This document shows, piece after piece, positions 1 through 10,642 of a stretch of 64,000 nt of DNA (positions are counted from its first letter, which is position 1; each line of letters starts with the position of its first letter). Source of the stretch: Verticillium longisporum (lineage: Eukaryota > Ascomycota > Sordariomycetes > Glomerellales > Plectosphaerellaceae); assembly GCA_019188255.1 (NCBI GenBank), contig JAETXT010000003.1:6386001-6450000 (forward strand), read 5' to 3'. The notes beneath the pieces were generated by a model that saw only the letters and a list, made by a program, of their open reading frames with translations, was not told the DNA's origin and did no database searches. Position numbers and translations under genes: made by a program.

Positions 1-1
1 C

Positions 2-1264
2 CACGATGCTCTTGCCGCCTCCAAAGAAGAGATCCTGAAGGCCAATGCTGAAGACGTAGAGCTCGCCCGGAAGGCAGCCGCCGACGGCACCCTGAGTCAG
101 AGTCTCGTGGCCCGGTTGGATCTCGGCCGCCAGGGCAAGTTTGAGGACATGCTCAAGGGCATCCTCGACGTGCGTGATCTCGAAGACCCCATCGGCCGTC
201 TCACTCTGCGCACCCGGCTCGACGACGGCCTGACCCTCGACCGCGTCACCTGCCCCATTGGCGTCCTTCTCATCATTTTCGAGGCCCGGCCCGAGGTCAT
301 CGCCAACATTGCCTCCCTCGCCATCAAGTCCGGCAACGCCGCCATCCTCAAGGGCGGCAAGGAGTCGACGCGGTCCTTCGTCGCCGTGGCCACCGTCATC
401 GCCAAGGCTCTCGACGCCACCCGTGTGCCCAACCAGGCCGTCCAGCTCGTCACGACGCGCGACGTCATCCCCGAGCTCCTGGCCCCCGACCACCTCATCG
501 ACCTCGTCATCCCCCGCGGCTCCAACGAGCTCGTCCGCACCATCAAGAACACGACGCGCATCCCCGTGCTCGGCCACGCCGCCGGCCTCTGCGCCGCCTC
601 CCTCGCCGCCGCCCCCGACGCCACGCTCGCCGCCAACGTCCTCGTCGACTCCAAGACGAGCTACCCCGCCGCCTGCAACGCCCTCGAGACGCTGCTCGTC
701 CAAGAGTCCGCCCTGCAGCAGCCCGACGGGCCCTTTGCCGCCGCCGCCCGCGCCCTGCTCGCGGCCGGCGTCACCCTGCACCTCGACGCCGCCTCCAAGG
801 CCGCCGTCCGCGCCCTCGCCGCGTCCGACGCAGACGCCGTCCCCGCGGCCCAGCTCGTCGACGTCCAGCCCGACGACTACCGCACCGAGTTCCTCTCCCT
901 CGACCTCGCCGTCAAGACGGTGCCCGACCAGGACGCCGCCGTCGCGCACATTCACGCCCACTCGTCCAAGGACACGGACCTCACCCCGACGGCCGACGCC
1001 GACGCCGCCGAGCGCTTCATGGCCGCCGTCGACTCGGCCGGCTGCTACTGGAACGCGTCGACGCGCATGGCCGACGGCATGCGCTACGGCTTCGGCACCG
1101 AGGTCGGCATCAGCACCAACAAGATCCACGCCCGCGGGCCCGTCGGCCTCGAGGGCCTCATGATCTACAAGTACAAGCTGCGCGGCCAGGGCCAGGTCTC
1201 GCTGGCCTACGGCGAGGGCGACGGCAAGAAGCCGTTCAAGCATGAGAGGCTGCCGCTGGAGTGA
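2..1264 (+). CDS. pro1: Gamma-glutamyl phosphate reductase, 5'-truncated by the window edge
   Basis: NADPH-dependent reduction of gamma-glutamyl phosphate to glutamate-5-semialdehyde, the second step of proline synthesis, normally cytosolic. The open frame runs in from the left edge without a start codon, so the N-terminus is missing; about 420 codons are present. Family marks are the aldehyde-dehydrogenase-like Rossmann stretch with FEARPEVIANIASLAIKSG, the region KGGKEST, the active-site cysteine context YPAACNALETLLV, and the C-terminal GISTNKIHARGPVGLEGL. The stop is TGA at 1262-1264. Length and motif order match the ProA/PRO2 family with no kinase domain in view. The symbol varies between fungi (PRO2 in yeast, pro-1 in Neurospora), so take it loosely. 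Several overlapping open frames here are shadows caused by strong codon bias. Confidence 0.95.
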   Translation, partial: HDALAASKEEILKANAEDVELARKAAADGTLSQSLVARLDLGRQGKFEDMLKGILDVRDLEDPIGRLTLRTRLDDGLTLDRVTCPIGVLLIIFEARPEVIANIASLAIKSGNAAILKGGKESTRSFVAVATVIAKALDATRVPNQAVQLVTTRDVIPELLAPDHLIDLVIPRGSNELVRTIKNTTRIPVLGHAAGLCAASLAAAPDATLAANVLVDSKTSYPAACNALETLLVQESALQQPDGPFAAAARALLAAGVTLHLDAASKAAVRALAASDADAVPAAQLVDVQPDDYRTEFLSLDLAVKTVPDQDAAVAHIHAHSSKDTDLTPTADADAAERFMAAVDSAGCYWNASTRMADGMRYGFGTEVGISTNKIHARGPVGLEGLMIYKYKLRGQGQVSLAYGEGDGKKPFKHERLPLE

Positions 1265-1961
1265 GGGCGCCTCAGCCGACCCTATTTCATGACGAGCTGC
1301 TTTGTTTTCTCGTGGGTGGCGAATTGCATGGGCTTCTTCCTGGGGCGTTCATGAGGGACGGACGGCCTCAAACACGACGAGGTAGAGAAAGGAAGCGCCA
1401 AAAAGAGATGGACGTGAATGTGTGTCCTGCGCATAGATAGGAATGCCCCGCTACGGACTACGCATGAAAGACATGAAGCGCAGGGCCAGTCGCAGAGGGG
1501 CGCAACTCAAAAGTCGGGCCAAGTTTTTGTTTATGAAGACGTCGATACCCTCAACGGTTCCATGACGGGGAGATGAATACATGATTCCAAACCCTGAACC
1601 CCCCCTCCCCCTTTCATGATCCAACCAAACCTGCGTCTTGTTCATATTCGCCATTCGTTGTCTGATCTCATTAAACCACACACACCCCGTCATCCTATGC
1701 AAACTAAGAAAAGAGCGGTAAAACAAAAGATGCCGCCCACACGCCGAAACGCCCGTTCAGGGAGCCATCCCGGACAACGAGATGTGTCTGAGGGGGAGGC
1801 GGCTTTTTTTTTCCTGACTCGAAACAATCAAAACAGTACCGGACATCAATGCGTCGGCCGTACCTGACCCCGTGCATCGTTGGACTTCATCCAGACATGA
1901 CCATCATCCTTTCCTCCCCCGCTCATGTTCATCCCCCCCCCCTCTCTCTCTCAGTGACCCC
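1265..1961. other. Convergent intergenic region
   Basis: About 700 bp between the 3' end of the proline gene and the 3' end of the opposite-strand coiled-coil gene. It should hold both 3' untranslated regions. Simple tracts are visible: a T-run near 1804-1811, a C-run near 1934-1942 and TC repeats near 1942-1952. Short open frames here show no recognisable protein. Confidence 0.6.
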
Positions 1962-4251
1962 TTACTCGGCGCGTCCACGATAGTTGCCCATCTTTTCGAT
2001 CGAGCTCATGATACCGCTGCGCGCGCCGAACCCACTCCCTGGCCTGGGCAGGCCCGCCGCGCCACTCCTTGTCCGCTCGTGGTTCGCTGCACCAGCGCTC
2101 CTGCCAGGCATGACGATGGAGCTGCCGGGCGCCTTGAGACCGGACGCGCGCGTTACGCTGCTGCGGAAGCCGTCGGGCTGCGGCATTCTGACAGCCGGCC
2201 CCGGCGTCCTGGCCTTGGCAGGCGTGCGCACCGGCGTGCGGTCGGGCCGGGGGCGGGTTCCTGAGGCTTGGGCCTGGTCTTTTGCTTCTCCGCGGCGACG
2301 AAGCTCTGCATGGACATCATCTCCTCGGCCAGCTGCACGAGCTCGCCCTTTTCGACGCGCTCCTGCTCCAGCAGAGTCCGCAGCTCGCCATTGTCGTCGC
2401 GGATCGTGTGCATCATGGCCTCGAGCTTGTCGACCTCAGCGCCGAGGTGCCGGATCTGCGCGGCGTCACGGACTGCCTGCGCCTTGCGCTCCTCCTCGGC
2501 TGCCTGCTCGGCAGGATCAACGCGCGTCATGGTCGCATCCCGTCCGAGGCGCAGGCGCTCGTTCTCCTCGCTCACATCCTCGAGCCTGGTCTCGAGGTCG
2601 CGGACCCTCTTCTCCCAGCGACCCTCGTAGCTCTTCTTCAGCGCCGTCACCTTGGTCTCGTGCTTGCTCTTGTACAGAGCGTGCAGCTCACGGGCCACGC
2701 GCTCGACGGCCATTTCGACCTCTTTCGAGGCGTCCTTGGCGCCGGGGCTCCTGCTCTTGTCGGATCTGGCATTGTCTTCCGAAGCCCTGCCGGCGCGCAT
2801 GCCGGCGGGCTTGCTCTCGGCCTCCTGGGCCATGTTCTCAGCCGCCTCACGGCGCGCTTCGCTCTCCGAGAGCTTGTATTCCAGCTCTTCCGTCTCGCGT
2901 TGGCTGCGGACAATCTCTTCCTTGACGCTGCGCAGCACCGTCTCCATCTCGCGGCTCCGTTTCTCCCAGCCCTCCTTCTCGGCGGTCAGGTGCTCCTTTT
3001 CGGACGACATCTCGCGTACCTGCTCCATGCACTCGCCGACACGCTTCTCGGCGTCGCCAACCGCCGTCTTGAGGGCGAGGGCTTCCGCCTCCTTGCCACT
3101 GAGGGAAGCTTTGAGGCTGCTGATCTCCGAGAGGAAGCTCGACTTGAGGCTCTCGAGCTCGCGCGGCGTGATTGTCGGGATGCTGCGCGGCGTGGGTAGC
3201 GGGGGAATGTCAAAGTCGAGCAGGTTGCCCATCTGCCGCGCCGGAGTAGCGGGGACGGTAGAACCGGTGCCAGTTGTGAATCTCTTGCCGGGCGACTTGC
3301 CGGGATGGCGCTGGTGTTCGGTAAAGTCCATGAGGAGGTTTGTCGTGTTGCCGGACGAGTCTGGGTGGTAGGACATGGGGCGTTGTGATCTCGAGGGCGA
3401 GGGGCCAGGGCGACCCCTCGGGGTCATGCCGTCGTCCAGTCCGTTTGTCTTTGGCGGGCTGTTGCCCAGCCGCGCAAAGGTGGTCAGGTTGGGCACGGCG
3501 GAAAAGGCACTGAAGGTGCTCGTCATGGTATCGTCAGGACCAACCGAGTCGTCGTAGGTCACCTCGTGATGGACTTCCGTGTCGTCGCCGTGGTCCTCCC
3601 TGTCGAGGCGATCGGTCGCGTCGGGCGACGTGTCGTGCGCCCGACCAAAGTCGTCGACGGTGTCATCCTCAAAAATGTCAATGGCGTGGCTGAGACCCTT
3701 GTTGCTTCGCAGGGCGTCATCGAGGCTCATGGTGCGCTCACGCATGTCTGGGCGTTCGGCGGCATCACTTGGGCTCTTGTCGGCTGTCTCGCTGATGGGG
3801 TTGCTGACCCGTACGGGGAACCGCTTGTCGGGGGACATGAGGCTCTTACGGGAGCCGCGGGCTGGGGAGAACTGGCGCTCGGGGTTCGGCTCGCCCGTGG
3901 TGAGGATTTTGAGGGGGAGAGTTCGTTCCCAGACATGATGCGCGAATGGCGCTGCTTGGGAGGTGACATGTTGTTTTCCTTTCCAAACTTGAGCTGCTGC
4001 TTGTGCTGCTGCTTTTGCTGCAGGGCGCTGTCTTCGACGGCAGCCGTGGCGTGGAGAGTGCTCGAGCTGGAGGCGTCGATGCCGTTGGGGGAGGATGTAG
4101 AGGTGGTTGCGGTTGTGGTTGTGGTGGCAGTCGTGGTGGATTGCTCCGTGTAGGCCTGAACCTCGTACCGTGACTGGTCGTAGCGACGGATTGTGGGCGG
4201 TGTAGCGATGTTCAGGGATGAGGGTTTCGCTGGGGACAGCGGCGATGCCAT
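1962..4251 (-). CDS. Coiled-coil spindle-pole-body / septation-initiation protein (Sid4/SnaD-like), reading frame broken twice
   Basis: Likely a spindle-pole-body scaffold of filamentous fungi; the assignment to the Sid4-like/SnaD-type family is from recall of the motif PTITPRELESLKSSFLSEIS and is not certain. Translation starts at 4251 (MASPLSPAKPS). The N-terminal 200 residues are low-complexity and Ser/Pro/Thr-rich. From roughly 3250 down to 2290 the protein is a long charged coiled coil (for example KEGWEKRSREMETVLRSVKE). The C-terminus ends SSIEKMGNYRGRAE just before a stop at 1962. Three frames must be joined: 4251 to about 3917, about 3913 to 2253, and about 2249 to 1962. Each break sits in a C5 run (minus strand) and is repaired by one extra C. 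No splice pair explains the second break; the only nearby GT-AG is 18 bp. The closest reading is one intact gene of about 760 codons damaged by sequence error. Confidence 0.7.
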
Positions 4252-4850
4252 GGTGGTCGTTACAAGGCAGAGGGTGATGCAGGCCGCCGTGTGTTGGAGT
4301 GTGTTTTCAAGAGTGGAAGCATATGCCAAAGGATGAATGAAGAAGGAAATGGCTATTTGATGTCTTTCGAATAGAATACGAACTGAATTGTCTGTTCCAT
4401 CAGGCAGGGCAAGGCCAAGGCAAGGTACCTAGGTATGTGCCTGCCCGTCTACCTCTATACCAGCCTCCAGCGAGGTGGTCCGCTCCCCCCCGCCCCCTGT
4501 GCCGTCCCTCCAGCGACTGAGTGCCCTGAATAGGCCCGTGGCCAGCCCATGTCAGTGGCCCGTGGCAGAAAACAGCACCTTCCAGCGCATCGGCGGGCAT
4601 GTAAGGGCCGTTGACCCAGTAACCGCATGCGCACACGATGCAGGTACCGCAGGCACTGCCACTGACGACTGGCCACGTCTGGGTCATCCCGTCCTCCGTC
4701 ATTTGCCCCACAGCAGCACCCTGCTGTAGAGAGCGAGGGGGAAATAAAAAGAAAAGCGACGCAGCACAGGATAGGGGCAACCAACCGGGGTGGCTGACCA
4801 TGGTGACCATGGTTGAGCGACATGCATGAATAACAATAAAACTCAAAAAG
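4252..4850. other. Upstream region of the coiled-coil gene
   Basis: About 600 bp between the start of the coiled-coil gene and the tRNA. It contains a short palindromic tract GGTACCTAGGTA near 4424-4435, of a kind repeated in other intergenic regions here. A Cys-rich open frame on the minus strand (4455-4823) has no recognised homology and is not supported as a gene. Confidence 0.5.
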
Positions 4851-4941
4851 TGATTCAGGGGAGGCTCGAACTCCCGACCTTCAGTGAACTCTGTCGTACA
4901 AATGTTAGACTGACGTGATAAACCAACTACACCACCGAACC
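4851..4941 (-). tRNA. tRNA-Val (anticodon AAC) with a 16-nt intron
   Basis: Read on the minus strand, a complete cloverleaf is visible. The acceptor stem GGTTCGG pairs with CTGAATC and is followed by A73. There is a D arm (GTGTAGTTGGTTTATCAC), an anticodon stem TCAGT/ACTGA and a T arm GGGAG-TTCGAGC-CTCCC. The anticodon loop reads CTAACA then C once an insertion at plus 4887-4902 is removed, giving anticodon AAC at plus 4904-4906, which decodes valine GUU. The insertion lies one base 3' of the anticodon, the canonical position of nuclear tRNA introns. Gene length is 91 nt, 75 nt after splicing. Confidence 0.93.
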
Positions 4942-5664
4942 GATTGAGAGAAAGTAATTCACTGTGTAGATGATAATCCCGACGCGAGGTACAGGCGTCC
5001 AGGAGATACAATACAGGTCTGCGCCATTAAATCCCGCTGCCGGGCATTAGAAAAGGTGCTTGGAGCCTTTCCGGCAGCAAGATCACAAGCAACTGCCGTG
5101 AAAACAGCCAAGGGACAGGACTCCCAGCGACAGCTGGCGGCACGTGCCGGGCCCTCCTCCCACAAATCCCAACCACCAGCTTGGAACCCGCGTCATTTGC
5201 CAATATTCGTTCGTGCATGGGGGTGGTGGATAAGAAAAAAAAAACAAGGGAGCATGCATCTGGGACATGGGCCTGCAGGGCGAGAGCAGCAGGGCCGCAG
5301 CGATTTCGGCCGTCGGCCAAAATGCCCAGACCGACTTCACAGACATCACACACATGGTGCCACGGCACCAACCCACATGAGCCACGCTGCGACATCACGC
5401 GCTGATCATTCAAGGGACGGGCGGACGGACAGACAGACGATGGGGGAAAAAAACAAAAAAAGGGGGTGGTGACGCGAAAAGCATGGATTGAGCGAGCTCA
5501 ACGGATATCAAACTTTTGGGGAAGCCCGGATTCCCAGAAAAGCCGCCGAGCGCACAGCATAGAGTACACGATCCCCCGCAAAAAAAGCCCAAGTTCCCAA
5601 GCAATGAAACACTTCTGACAGGCCCTTCCCCGCGCTGCCCCGCGGGCCATCATGACGCACTGCT
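4942..5664. other. 3' region of the reductoisomerase gene
   Basis: About 720 bp with no supported gene. It carries A-runs near 5235-5243 and 5448-5460 and will include the 3' untranslated region of the reductoisomerase gene. Confidence 0.5.
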
Positions 5665-7082
5665 TTACTTCTGGTTCTCGGGACGCAGGCTGCGGACAGC
5701 CTTGCCGGCGCGCCAGATCTCGAGGTTGCGGATCTCCTCCATCTCAGCCTCGAACTTCTGCCTGTAGTCCTTCTGGCCGTTGTACTCGAGCGAACGCCTC
5801 GTCTCGGTGCCGTCCTCGACAGCGTTGTACAGGTCGTTGAAGACGGGCTTCAGGGCGTCCTTGAACTTGGGGCTCCAGTCGATGGCACCGCGGCGGGCGG
5901 TGGTGGAGCAGGCCTCGTACATCCAGTCCATGCCGTTGGCACCGATCAGGGGGTACAGGGACTGGGTGGCCTCCTCGACGGTCTCGTTGAAGGCCTCGCT
6001 GGGGCTGTGGCCGCGCTCACGGAGGACCTCGTACTGAGCGAGGAACACGCCGTGGATACCGCCCATGAGGCAGCCACGCTCACCGTACAGGTCAGAGATG
6101 ACCTCCTTCTCAAAGGTCGTCTCGTACAGGTAGCCGGAGCCGATGGCGACACCGAGGGCCTGTGCCTTCTCGCGGGCCTTGCCAGTGACGTCCTGGAACA
6201 CGGCGAAGGAGGAGTTGATGCCGCGGCCCTCACGGAAGAGGGAGCGGACGGTGCGGCCGGAGCCCTTGGGGGCGACGAGGATGACATCAATGTCGGTGGG
6301 GACGTCAACCTTGGTCTCCTTCTTGAAGACGGGGGAGAAGCCGTGGGAGAAGTAGAGGGTCTAGGAAATAAGGTTAGCCAAATGACTCGCGTTGAATAAA
6401 GCTTGAGAGATAGGGGTTGTTCTCATGACAGATTGCATACCTTTCCCTTGACGAGCTGGGGCTTGATGGCGGGCCAGGTCTCGCTCTGAGCGGCGTCGGA
6501 GAGGAGGTTCATGATGATGGTGCCACGGCCGATGGCCTCATCAACATCGAACAGGTTCTTGCCGGGGACCCAGCCATCCTGCTGGGCGTCCTTCCAGGAC
6601 TGGCCGTTCTTGCGGACGCCGATGATGACGTTGAGGCCGTTGTCACGGAGGTTGAGGCCCTGGCCGTGACCCTGGGAGCCGTAGCCAATGAGGGCGAGGG
6701 TGTCGTCCTTGAAGTAGTCCTTTGGGCAATTGTTAGTCACATGTCCCTAAAGTCGCTCATGGCGGACCGGGCGGCAAGTCCCGTCACAGCCGAGTGGCAA
6801 GTACCAAGGTGAGGTGAGGTGGATGAAGGGGGGGGGGAAACGTACAAGAAGCTTCTCCTGGGGCCAGTCGGCACGCTCATAGACGTCCTCCTTGTGGCCG
6901 GCAAAGTCAACAGTCTTGACACCGCGAGCCTGCTGCTGGACGGGGCCGGCGAAGGCCTTGGTGACCTGAGCGGAAGCTCGCACCAAGCTCCTGGCGGCGA
7001 CGAAGGTGCGCTGCTGGGTGCCGGTGGCGGTCAATTGACGCGCCATGGGGCGCAGGGCCTTGGAGAAGCTGCGGGAAGCCAT
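5665..7082 (-). CDS. ilv5: Ketol-acid reductoisomerase, mitochondrial
   Basis: Converts acetolactate and acetohydroxybutyrate to the dihydroxy acids of the valine/leucine and isoleucine pathways, using NADPH and Mg2+, in the mitochondrial matrix. Three exons fit consensus splice sites: 7082-6846, 6719-6441 and 6360-5665, giving 403 residues, the usual fungal length. Intron 1 begins GTACGT and ends CCAAAG after an ACTAAC branch site. Intron 2 begins GTATGC and ends CTAG. The first 45 residues are rich in Arg/Ser/Ala without acid, as in a matrix-targeting presequence. The nucleotide-binding motif GYGSQGHGQGLNLRDNG and the catalytic-domain stretches VAPKGSGRTVRSLF and SDLYGERGCLMGGIHG are all intact. 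The gene is divergent from the J-protein gene and shares its upstream region. Confidence 0.97.
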
Positions 7083-7750
7083 TGTGACTGTTGTGTGATT
7101 GAGGGGAGATTGGGAGAATCGGGCGAGGAGGGAGATGGAGGGAAGATGGTAATGGAATGGGTTTGAGAGTCAAGTTTAAGTGTTCGGAGGGAGTTGACCG
7201 ATGACCAAGGTCAATTCAATGGGGAAATTTTTTATTGGAGCAGAGAGTGTCAGAGCTCACCGACTTCGGCGCTGCACCTCTGGGCTGCTCCTGCTTGCGG
7301 CGAACCGTTGTTGGAGGGATGAGCTGCGATGTGGAGCAGCGCCCCGGAAAGCTCGTGATTGGTAGTGGCGACTTGAGGCGCCGCAGGGGTCTGGGCCTGA
7401 CGAGGGGTAGACGCTACCATCTGGTCGCTGCCAGTCTGACTGCTGACTGACTGTCGGTGTGGAGTGAGTGCCCTGGCTGGCCGGTGGCGGGGCTGAGCAA
7501 GAATGCGCGTGTTCGAGGAACTGCCAGTGTCACATTCGGTACCTCGCCTGGTACCTAGTGCCTAGTGAGTGCTACCCTGGCTTCGGTAGCGACTCCGAGT
7601 GTCGCGCGACCATCATCACTCCGCCCATGTAGCCATCACCGTTCCAATCCCAATCCACCATCGAGACTGGCACCCCTTCATCACCTCGCGAACCACACAA
7701 TATGCCCGCCAGCCATCGAGTATGATCATGAGCTTTCGCCCTCCCGCGTC
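7083..7750. promoter_or_regulatory. Divergent intergenic region between ilv5 and the J-protein gene
   Basis: About 670 bp upstream of both genes. It holds TA-rich palindromic words (GGTACCTCGCCTGGTACCTAGTGCCTAG near 7539-7566). No clear TATA box was found; binding sites for specific regulators cannot be assigned by eye. Confidence 0.4.
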
Positions 7751-8644
7751 ATGGCCTCAAACCTTGCCTCGAAGACCCTTTACTCCAGCTGCTTGCTCCT
7801 TTCGAACCCCACCACATCTATAACGTCATCATGTAAATGGCATACCTCGAGCAGAGGCACCGGCTCTCAGCAACCATCCAGCCCGCTTGCCAGCCAACGG
7901 TCCTATGCTACAGCACATGGCAGCCGCGCCGCTCACCACCGCTGGCCCTCGCACTCGAACCCGACCCCCTACGATATCTTCGCCATCGACAAGGCAACCC
8001 CCTACACCAAAGCACGGTTCTACGAGCTCGTCAAGCTCTACCACCCCGACACCCACCCCCGAGAAGGAGGACATGCCGCGCCCCGGGGGCTCACCGGCCT
8101 CCCCGCCGCCGCCCGCCTCGAGCGGTACCGCCTCATCGTCCTCGCCAACACGATCCTCAGCGACCCCGAGAAGCGCCAGGCCTACGACGCCCACGGCGCC
8201 GGCTGGGCCCCCGACCCCCGCCCCGCCCACGAGAAGGCCCGCGCCGCCGACCGCCACTGGCGCACGAAACCCGGCAACGCCGCCAACAATGCCACGTGGG
8301 AGGACTGGGAGCGGTGGCACGCCGCGCGTGACGGCAACGCCATGCCGCAGCAGCCCGTCTTCATGTCCAACACGCACTTTGTCGCCCTCATCCTGGCCGT
8401 CATTGCCATTGGCAGCGCCATGCAGGCGTCGAGGGCCGGCGAGAGTGCGGCCCACGTCGTCGAGCAGCGCGGGCTCCAGGAGCTCGCCATCAACGAGGCC
8501 CTGCGGCGGCAGGGGCGGGAGACGGCCGGCAAGGGGAGGGAGGAGAGGATCGAAAAGTTCCTGCGGGAACGTGACGGTTGGGCATTTGACGTAGCGGCTG
8601 CGAATCATGGGGCCATTACGCCCAGGACGGAGCGTCACGATTAA
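7751..8644 (+). CDS. Mitochondrial J-domain protein (JID1-like)
   Basis: Probable Hsp70 co-chaperone. The ATG at 7751 gives 297 residues; an open frame continues upstream but only with a GTG. The first 55 residues are Ser/Arg-rich and nearly acid-free, as in a mitochondrial presequence. A J domain follows at about residues 73-150: PTPYDIFAIDKATP, then the invariant HPD tripeptide at 98-100 within YHPDTHP, then ILSDPEKRQAYDAHG. A single hydrophobic segment (FVALILAVIAIGSAM) lies near residues 210-225, leaving a charged C-terminal tail. This layout resembles yeast Jid1, an inner-membrane J-protein, but identity is inferred from layout only. No intron is needed. Confidence 0.85.
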   Translation: MASNLASKTLYSSCLLLSNPTTSITSSCKWHTSSRGTGSQQPSSPLASQRSYATAHGSRAAHHRWPSHSNPTPYDIFAIDKATPYTKARFYELVKLYHPDTHPREGGHAAPRGLTGLPAAARLERYRLIVLANTILSDPEKRQAYDAHGAGWAPDPRPAHEKARAADRHWRTKPGNAANNATWEDWERWHAARDGNAMPQQPVFMSNTHFVALILAVIAIGSAMQASRAGESAAHVVEQRGLQELAINEALRRQGRETAGKGREERIEKFLRERDGWAFDVAAANHGAITPRTERHD

Positions 8645-8773
8645 AGCACTTTGTATACATGGTTCAGGTTTGGGAAAACACAGGCGTTCGGTTGACTATT
8701 AGGTACAGACTGTACATGGAAAGGTGATTACATAGGTAGTTGAGTCTGGCGTCATCTTACAATGGACATCCCT

Positions 8774-10642
8774 CTAAAGAAGTTCCTCGACTTTAGCCCG
8801 CATGAATTTCTCCGCATTCGACGGATCGATCCTTTCGGTGGCCCCTAGACGAAGCATCTTGCCCACAAGATACATCAGCTTACCCTGCGGGTAGACCTTC
8901 TTCTCTCTGAATTCGCGCAGGACCTTATCCTCTCCTTCGACCGCCAATGCGGCCAGCTCTTGATACTCTTCGGTTGAGAGCTCATGGAACCACAGGTCAT
9001 GGACATCGATAGCGGCCGTCATGTTCTCTGTATCGGCGAGATTCCCTTGATGCAATGCCGTGAGAAGTTCTTTGGCAACCTTGCCGGTGATCTTCTTCTG
9101 CTGCAGGTGGAAGAGAAGCTCTGCGAGAGACTCCACTGGTACGCGTTCACATTGTCCGTCAGGACTGACCTCGAGTGGCTTGCTTTCGTTGTCGGAAACA
9201 TCGTCCACAAGACGCCCAAATTCGTGGAGGATCCAGTTGGCTGCCAGAGGAGCATACACTCTGACATCTAGTCCACCCTCTGTGCCCTGCTGCAGCCGAG
9301 CTCCGAAGCTTTCGACGACATTGTAAAAGTATTCGATCCGGCCGCCATTGTCGAGAGATAGGAGGGAAAGTGCATCCTTCGCCGTGAGGCCGTAAACGTC
9401 GGCGAGTTCAGACAGCTCATGATCCGGCAAATAAGCAACTGACTTTCTGATGTGATCAACCAGATCATCTGCAATTATCAGAGGGCCCAGGTCTGGATCC
9501 GGCATGTAGCGATAGTCCACCTCGCCCTCCTTGCCGCGCAACCGGCGGGTTTGCTTTGTTCCTAGGGTCCAGCCTCGTGTCTCGCCTGCGATGGTCCCGC
9601 CAGCCTCAAGCTCCTGGATCTGACGATCTCGCTCGGCGATGATGGCGTCCTCAACAGCCTTGATGGTGCTCAGGTTTTTGATTTCAGTGCGGGTTCCAAG
9701 TGGCGCCGATGCGTCGCTTGTTCTCCTGACAGAAACATTGACGTCAGCTCGCAGGCCACCCGTCTCCATACCGGACACACAGGCATCAACGGCGTTGAGC
9801 AGAGTTTGCATCTTGCGAACCAAAACGGCAGCTGTGCGAGGGTGGTGAAGCTCCGGCTTCGTTATAATTTCAATCAAGGGTACTCCTACACGGTTGAAAT
9901 CGAGCCAATGTGTGTCACCAGGTTGCGCCAGAGTCTTGGCGGTGTCTTGCTCCATCTGGACCTGCTGGATACCGATCGTGACGCTCTCTCCATCTTCAGG
10001 GGCGATGCCATCGCGGGCGAAGAGCATGATCTGTCCATTTCTGGCGAAAGGCTCGTAGTATTGTGTAATCTGGTAGCCAGACGGCTGGTCCCACCAGAAG
10101 TAGTGTTTCCTGTCGAACCGACTAATAGGCTGTATGTCGCAGTTCAGCGCGAGGGCAGCCCGTAACGCTGGGATCAGAGTCTCCTTCTGTAAGAGGGGCT
10201 GGCTGCCAGGCATTGACAGATCAAAGAGTGCGACGTGCGAGTTCGGGGCGTCATTGAAGGAGGTGGCGGCTGGCGAAAAGAGCTTCCGGGCCGTGTTAAG
10301 CTGCGCATGAATTTCAATGCCGACGGTCAGCTCCCAGCCATCAACCGTCTGATTGGAGCCCTTGCGCTTTTCTTGCTTGGCATCCTTCTTCAGTTGTTTC
10401 GCTTCGTCTTTGAGCTTCTTGCGCAACGGAACAGATGGTGCGAGGTGGGTGGCCGTGACCGTGGTTGTTACAGTGTGCGCTTGTCTGGCCTGCGTTGACT
10501 GGCATCGGCCATGTGGCAGCAGATTATGGCGACCCAGTTGCTTGGCTCTGCTTTTGGACACCGACGACGCCACGCAGCCTCTCTGGCATATCTGGCCCTG
10601 GAGCAGGTATCGCCCGAGTTCGCGCGTTGGTATACGCGACAT
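8774..10642 (-). CDS. PET112: Glutamyl-tRNA(Gln) amidotransferase subunit B, mitochondrial (PET112/GatB)
   Basis: Subunit B of the amidotransferase that converts Glu-tRNA(Gln) to Gln-tRNA(Gln) in mitochondria. The start at 10642 (MSRIPTREL) gives 622 residues; the frame stays open 47 codons further upstream, but that part looks like 5' leader. Basic residues dominate the first 80 positions. GatB marks are WELTVGIEIHAQLNT, MEQDTAKTL, GVPLIEIITKPEL, METGGLRADVNVSVRR, RTEIKNLSTIKAVEDAI and DYRYMPDPDLGPL. The C-terminal tail (LYLVGKMLRLGATERIDP) corresponds to the YqeY-like tRNA-binding domain. Single exon. It converges on the J-protein gene with a short 130-bp gap. Confidence 0.96.
   Translation of the reverse strand: MSRIPTRELGRYLLQGQICQRGCVASSVSKSRAKQLGRHNLLPHGRCQSTQARQAHTVTTTVTATHLAPSVPLRKKLKDEAKQLKKDAKQEKRKGSNQTVDGWELTVGIEIHAQLNTARKLFSPAATSFNDAPNSHVALFDLSMPGSQPLLQKETLIPALRAALALNCDIQPISRFDRKHYFWWDQPSGYQITQYYEPFARNGQIMLFARDGIAPEDGESVTIGIQQVQMEQDTAKTLAQPGDTHWLDFNRVGVPLIEIITKPELHHPRTAAVLVRKMQTLLNAVDACVSGMETGGLRADVNVSVRRTSDASAPLGTRTEIKNLSTIKAVEDAIIAERDRQIQELEAGGTIAGETRGWTLGTKQTRRLRGKEGEVDYRYMPDPDLGPLIIADDLVDHIRKSVAYLPDHELSELADVYGLTAKDALSLLSLDNGGRIEYFYNVVESFGARLQQGTEGGLDVRVYAPLAANWILHEFGRLVDDVSDNESKPLEVSPDGQCERVPVESLAELLFHLQQKKITGKVAKELLTALHQGNLADTENMTAAIDVHDLWFHELSTEEYQELAALAVEGEDKVLREFREKKVYPQGKLMYLVGKMLRLGATERIDPSNAEKFMRAKVEELL

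Noticed and set aside
258..1163. 301-codon Ser/Pro/Arg-rich plus-strand frame
   Set aside because: Out-of-frame reading of the gamma-glutamyl phosphate reductase gene.
4455..4823. Cys-rich 122-codon minus-strand frame with a signal-like start
   Set aside because: No family resemblance, no promoter or splice evidence, and it sits between the coiled-coil gene leader and a tRNA.
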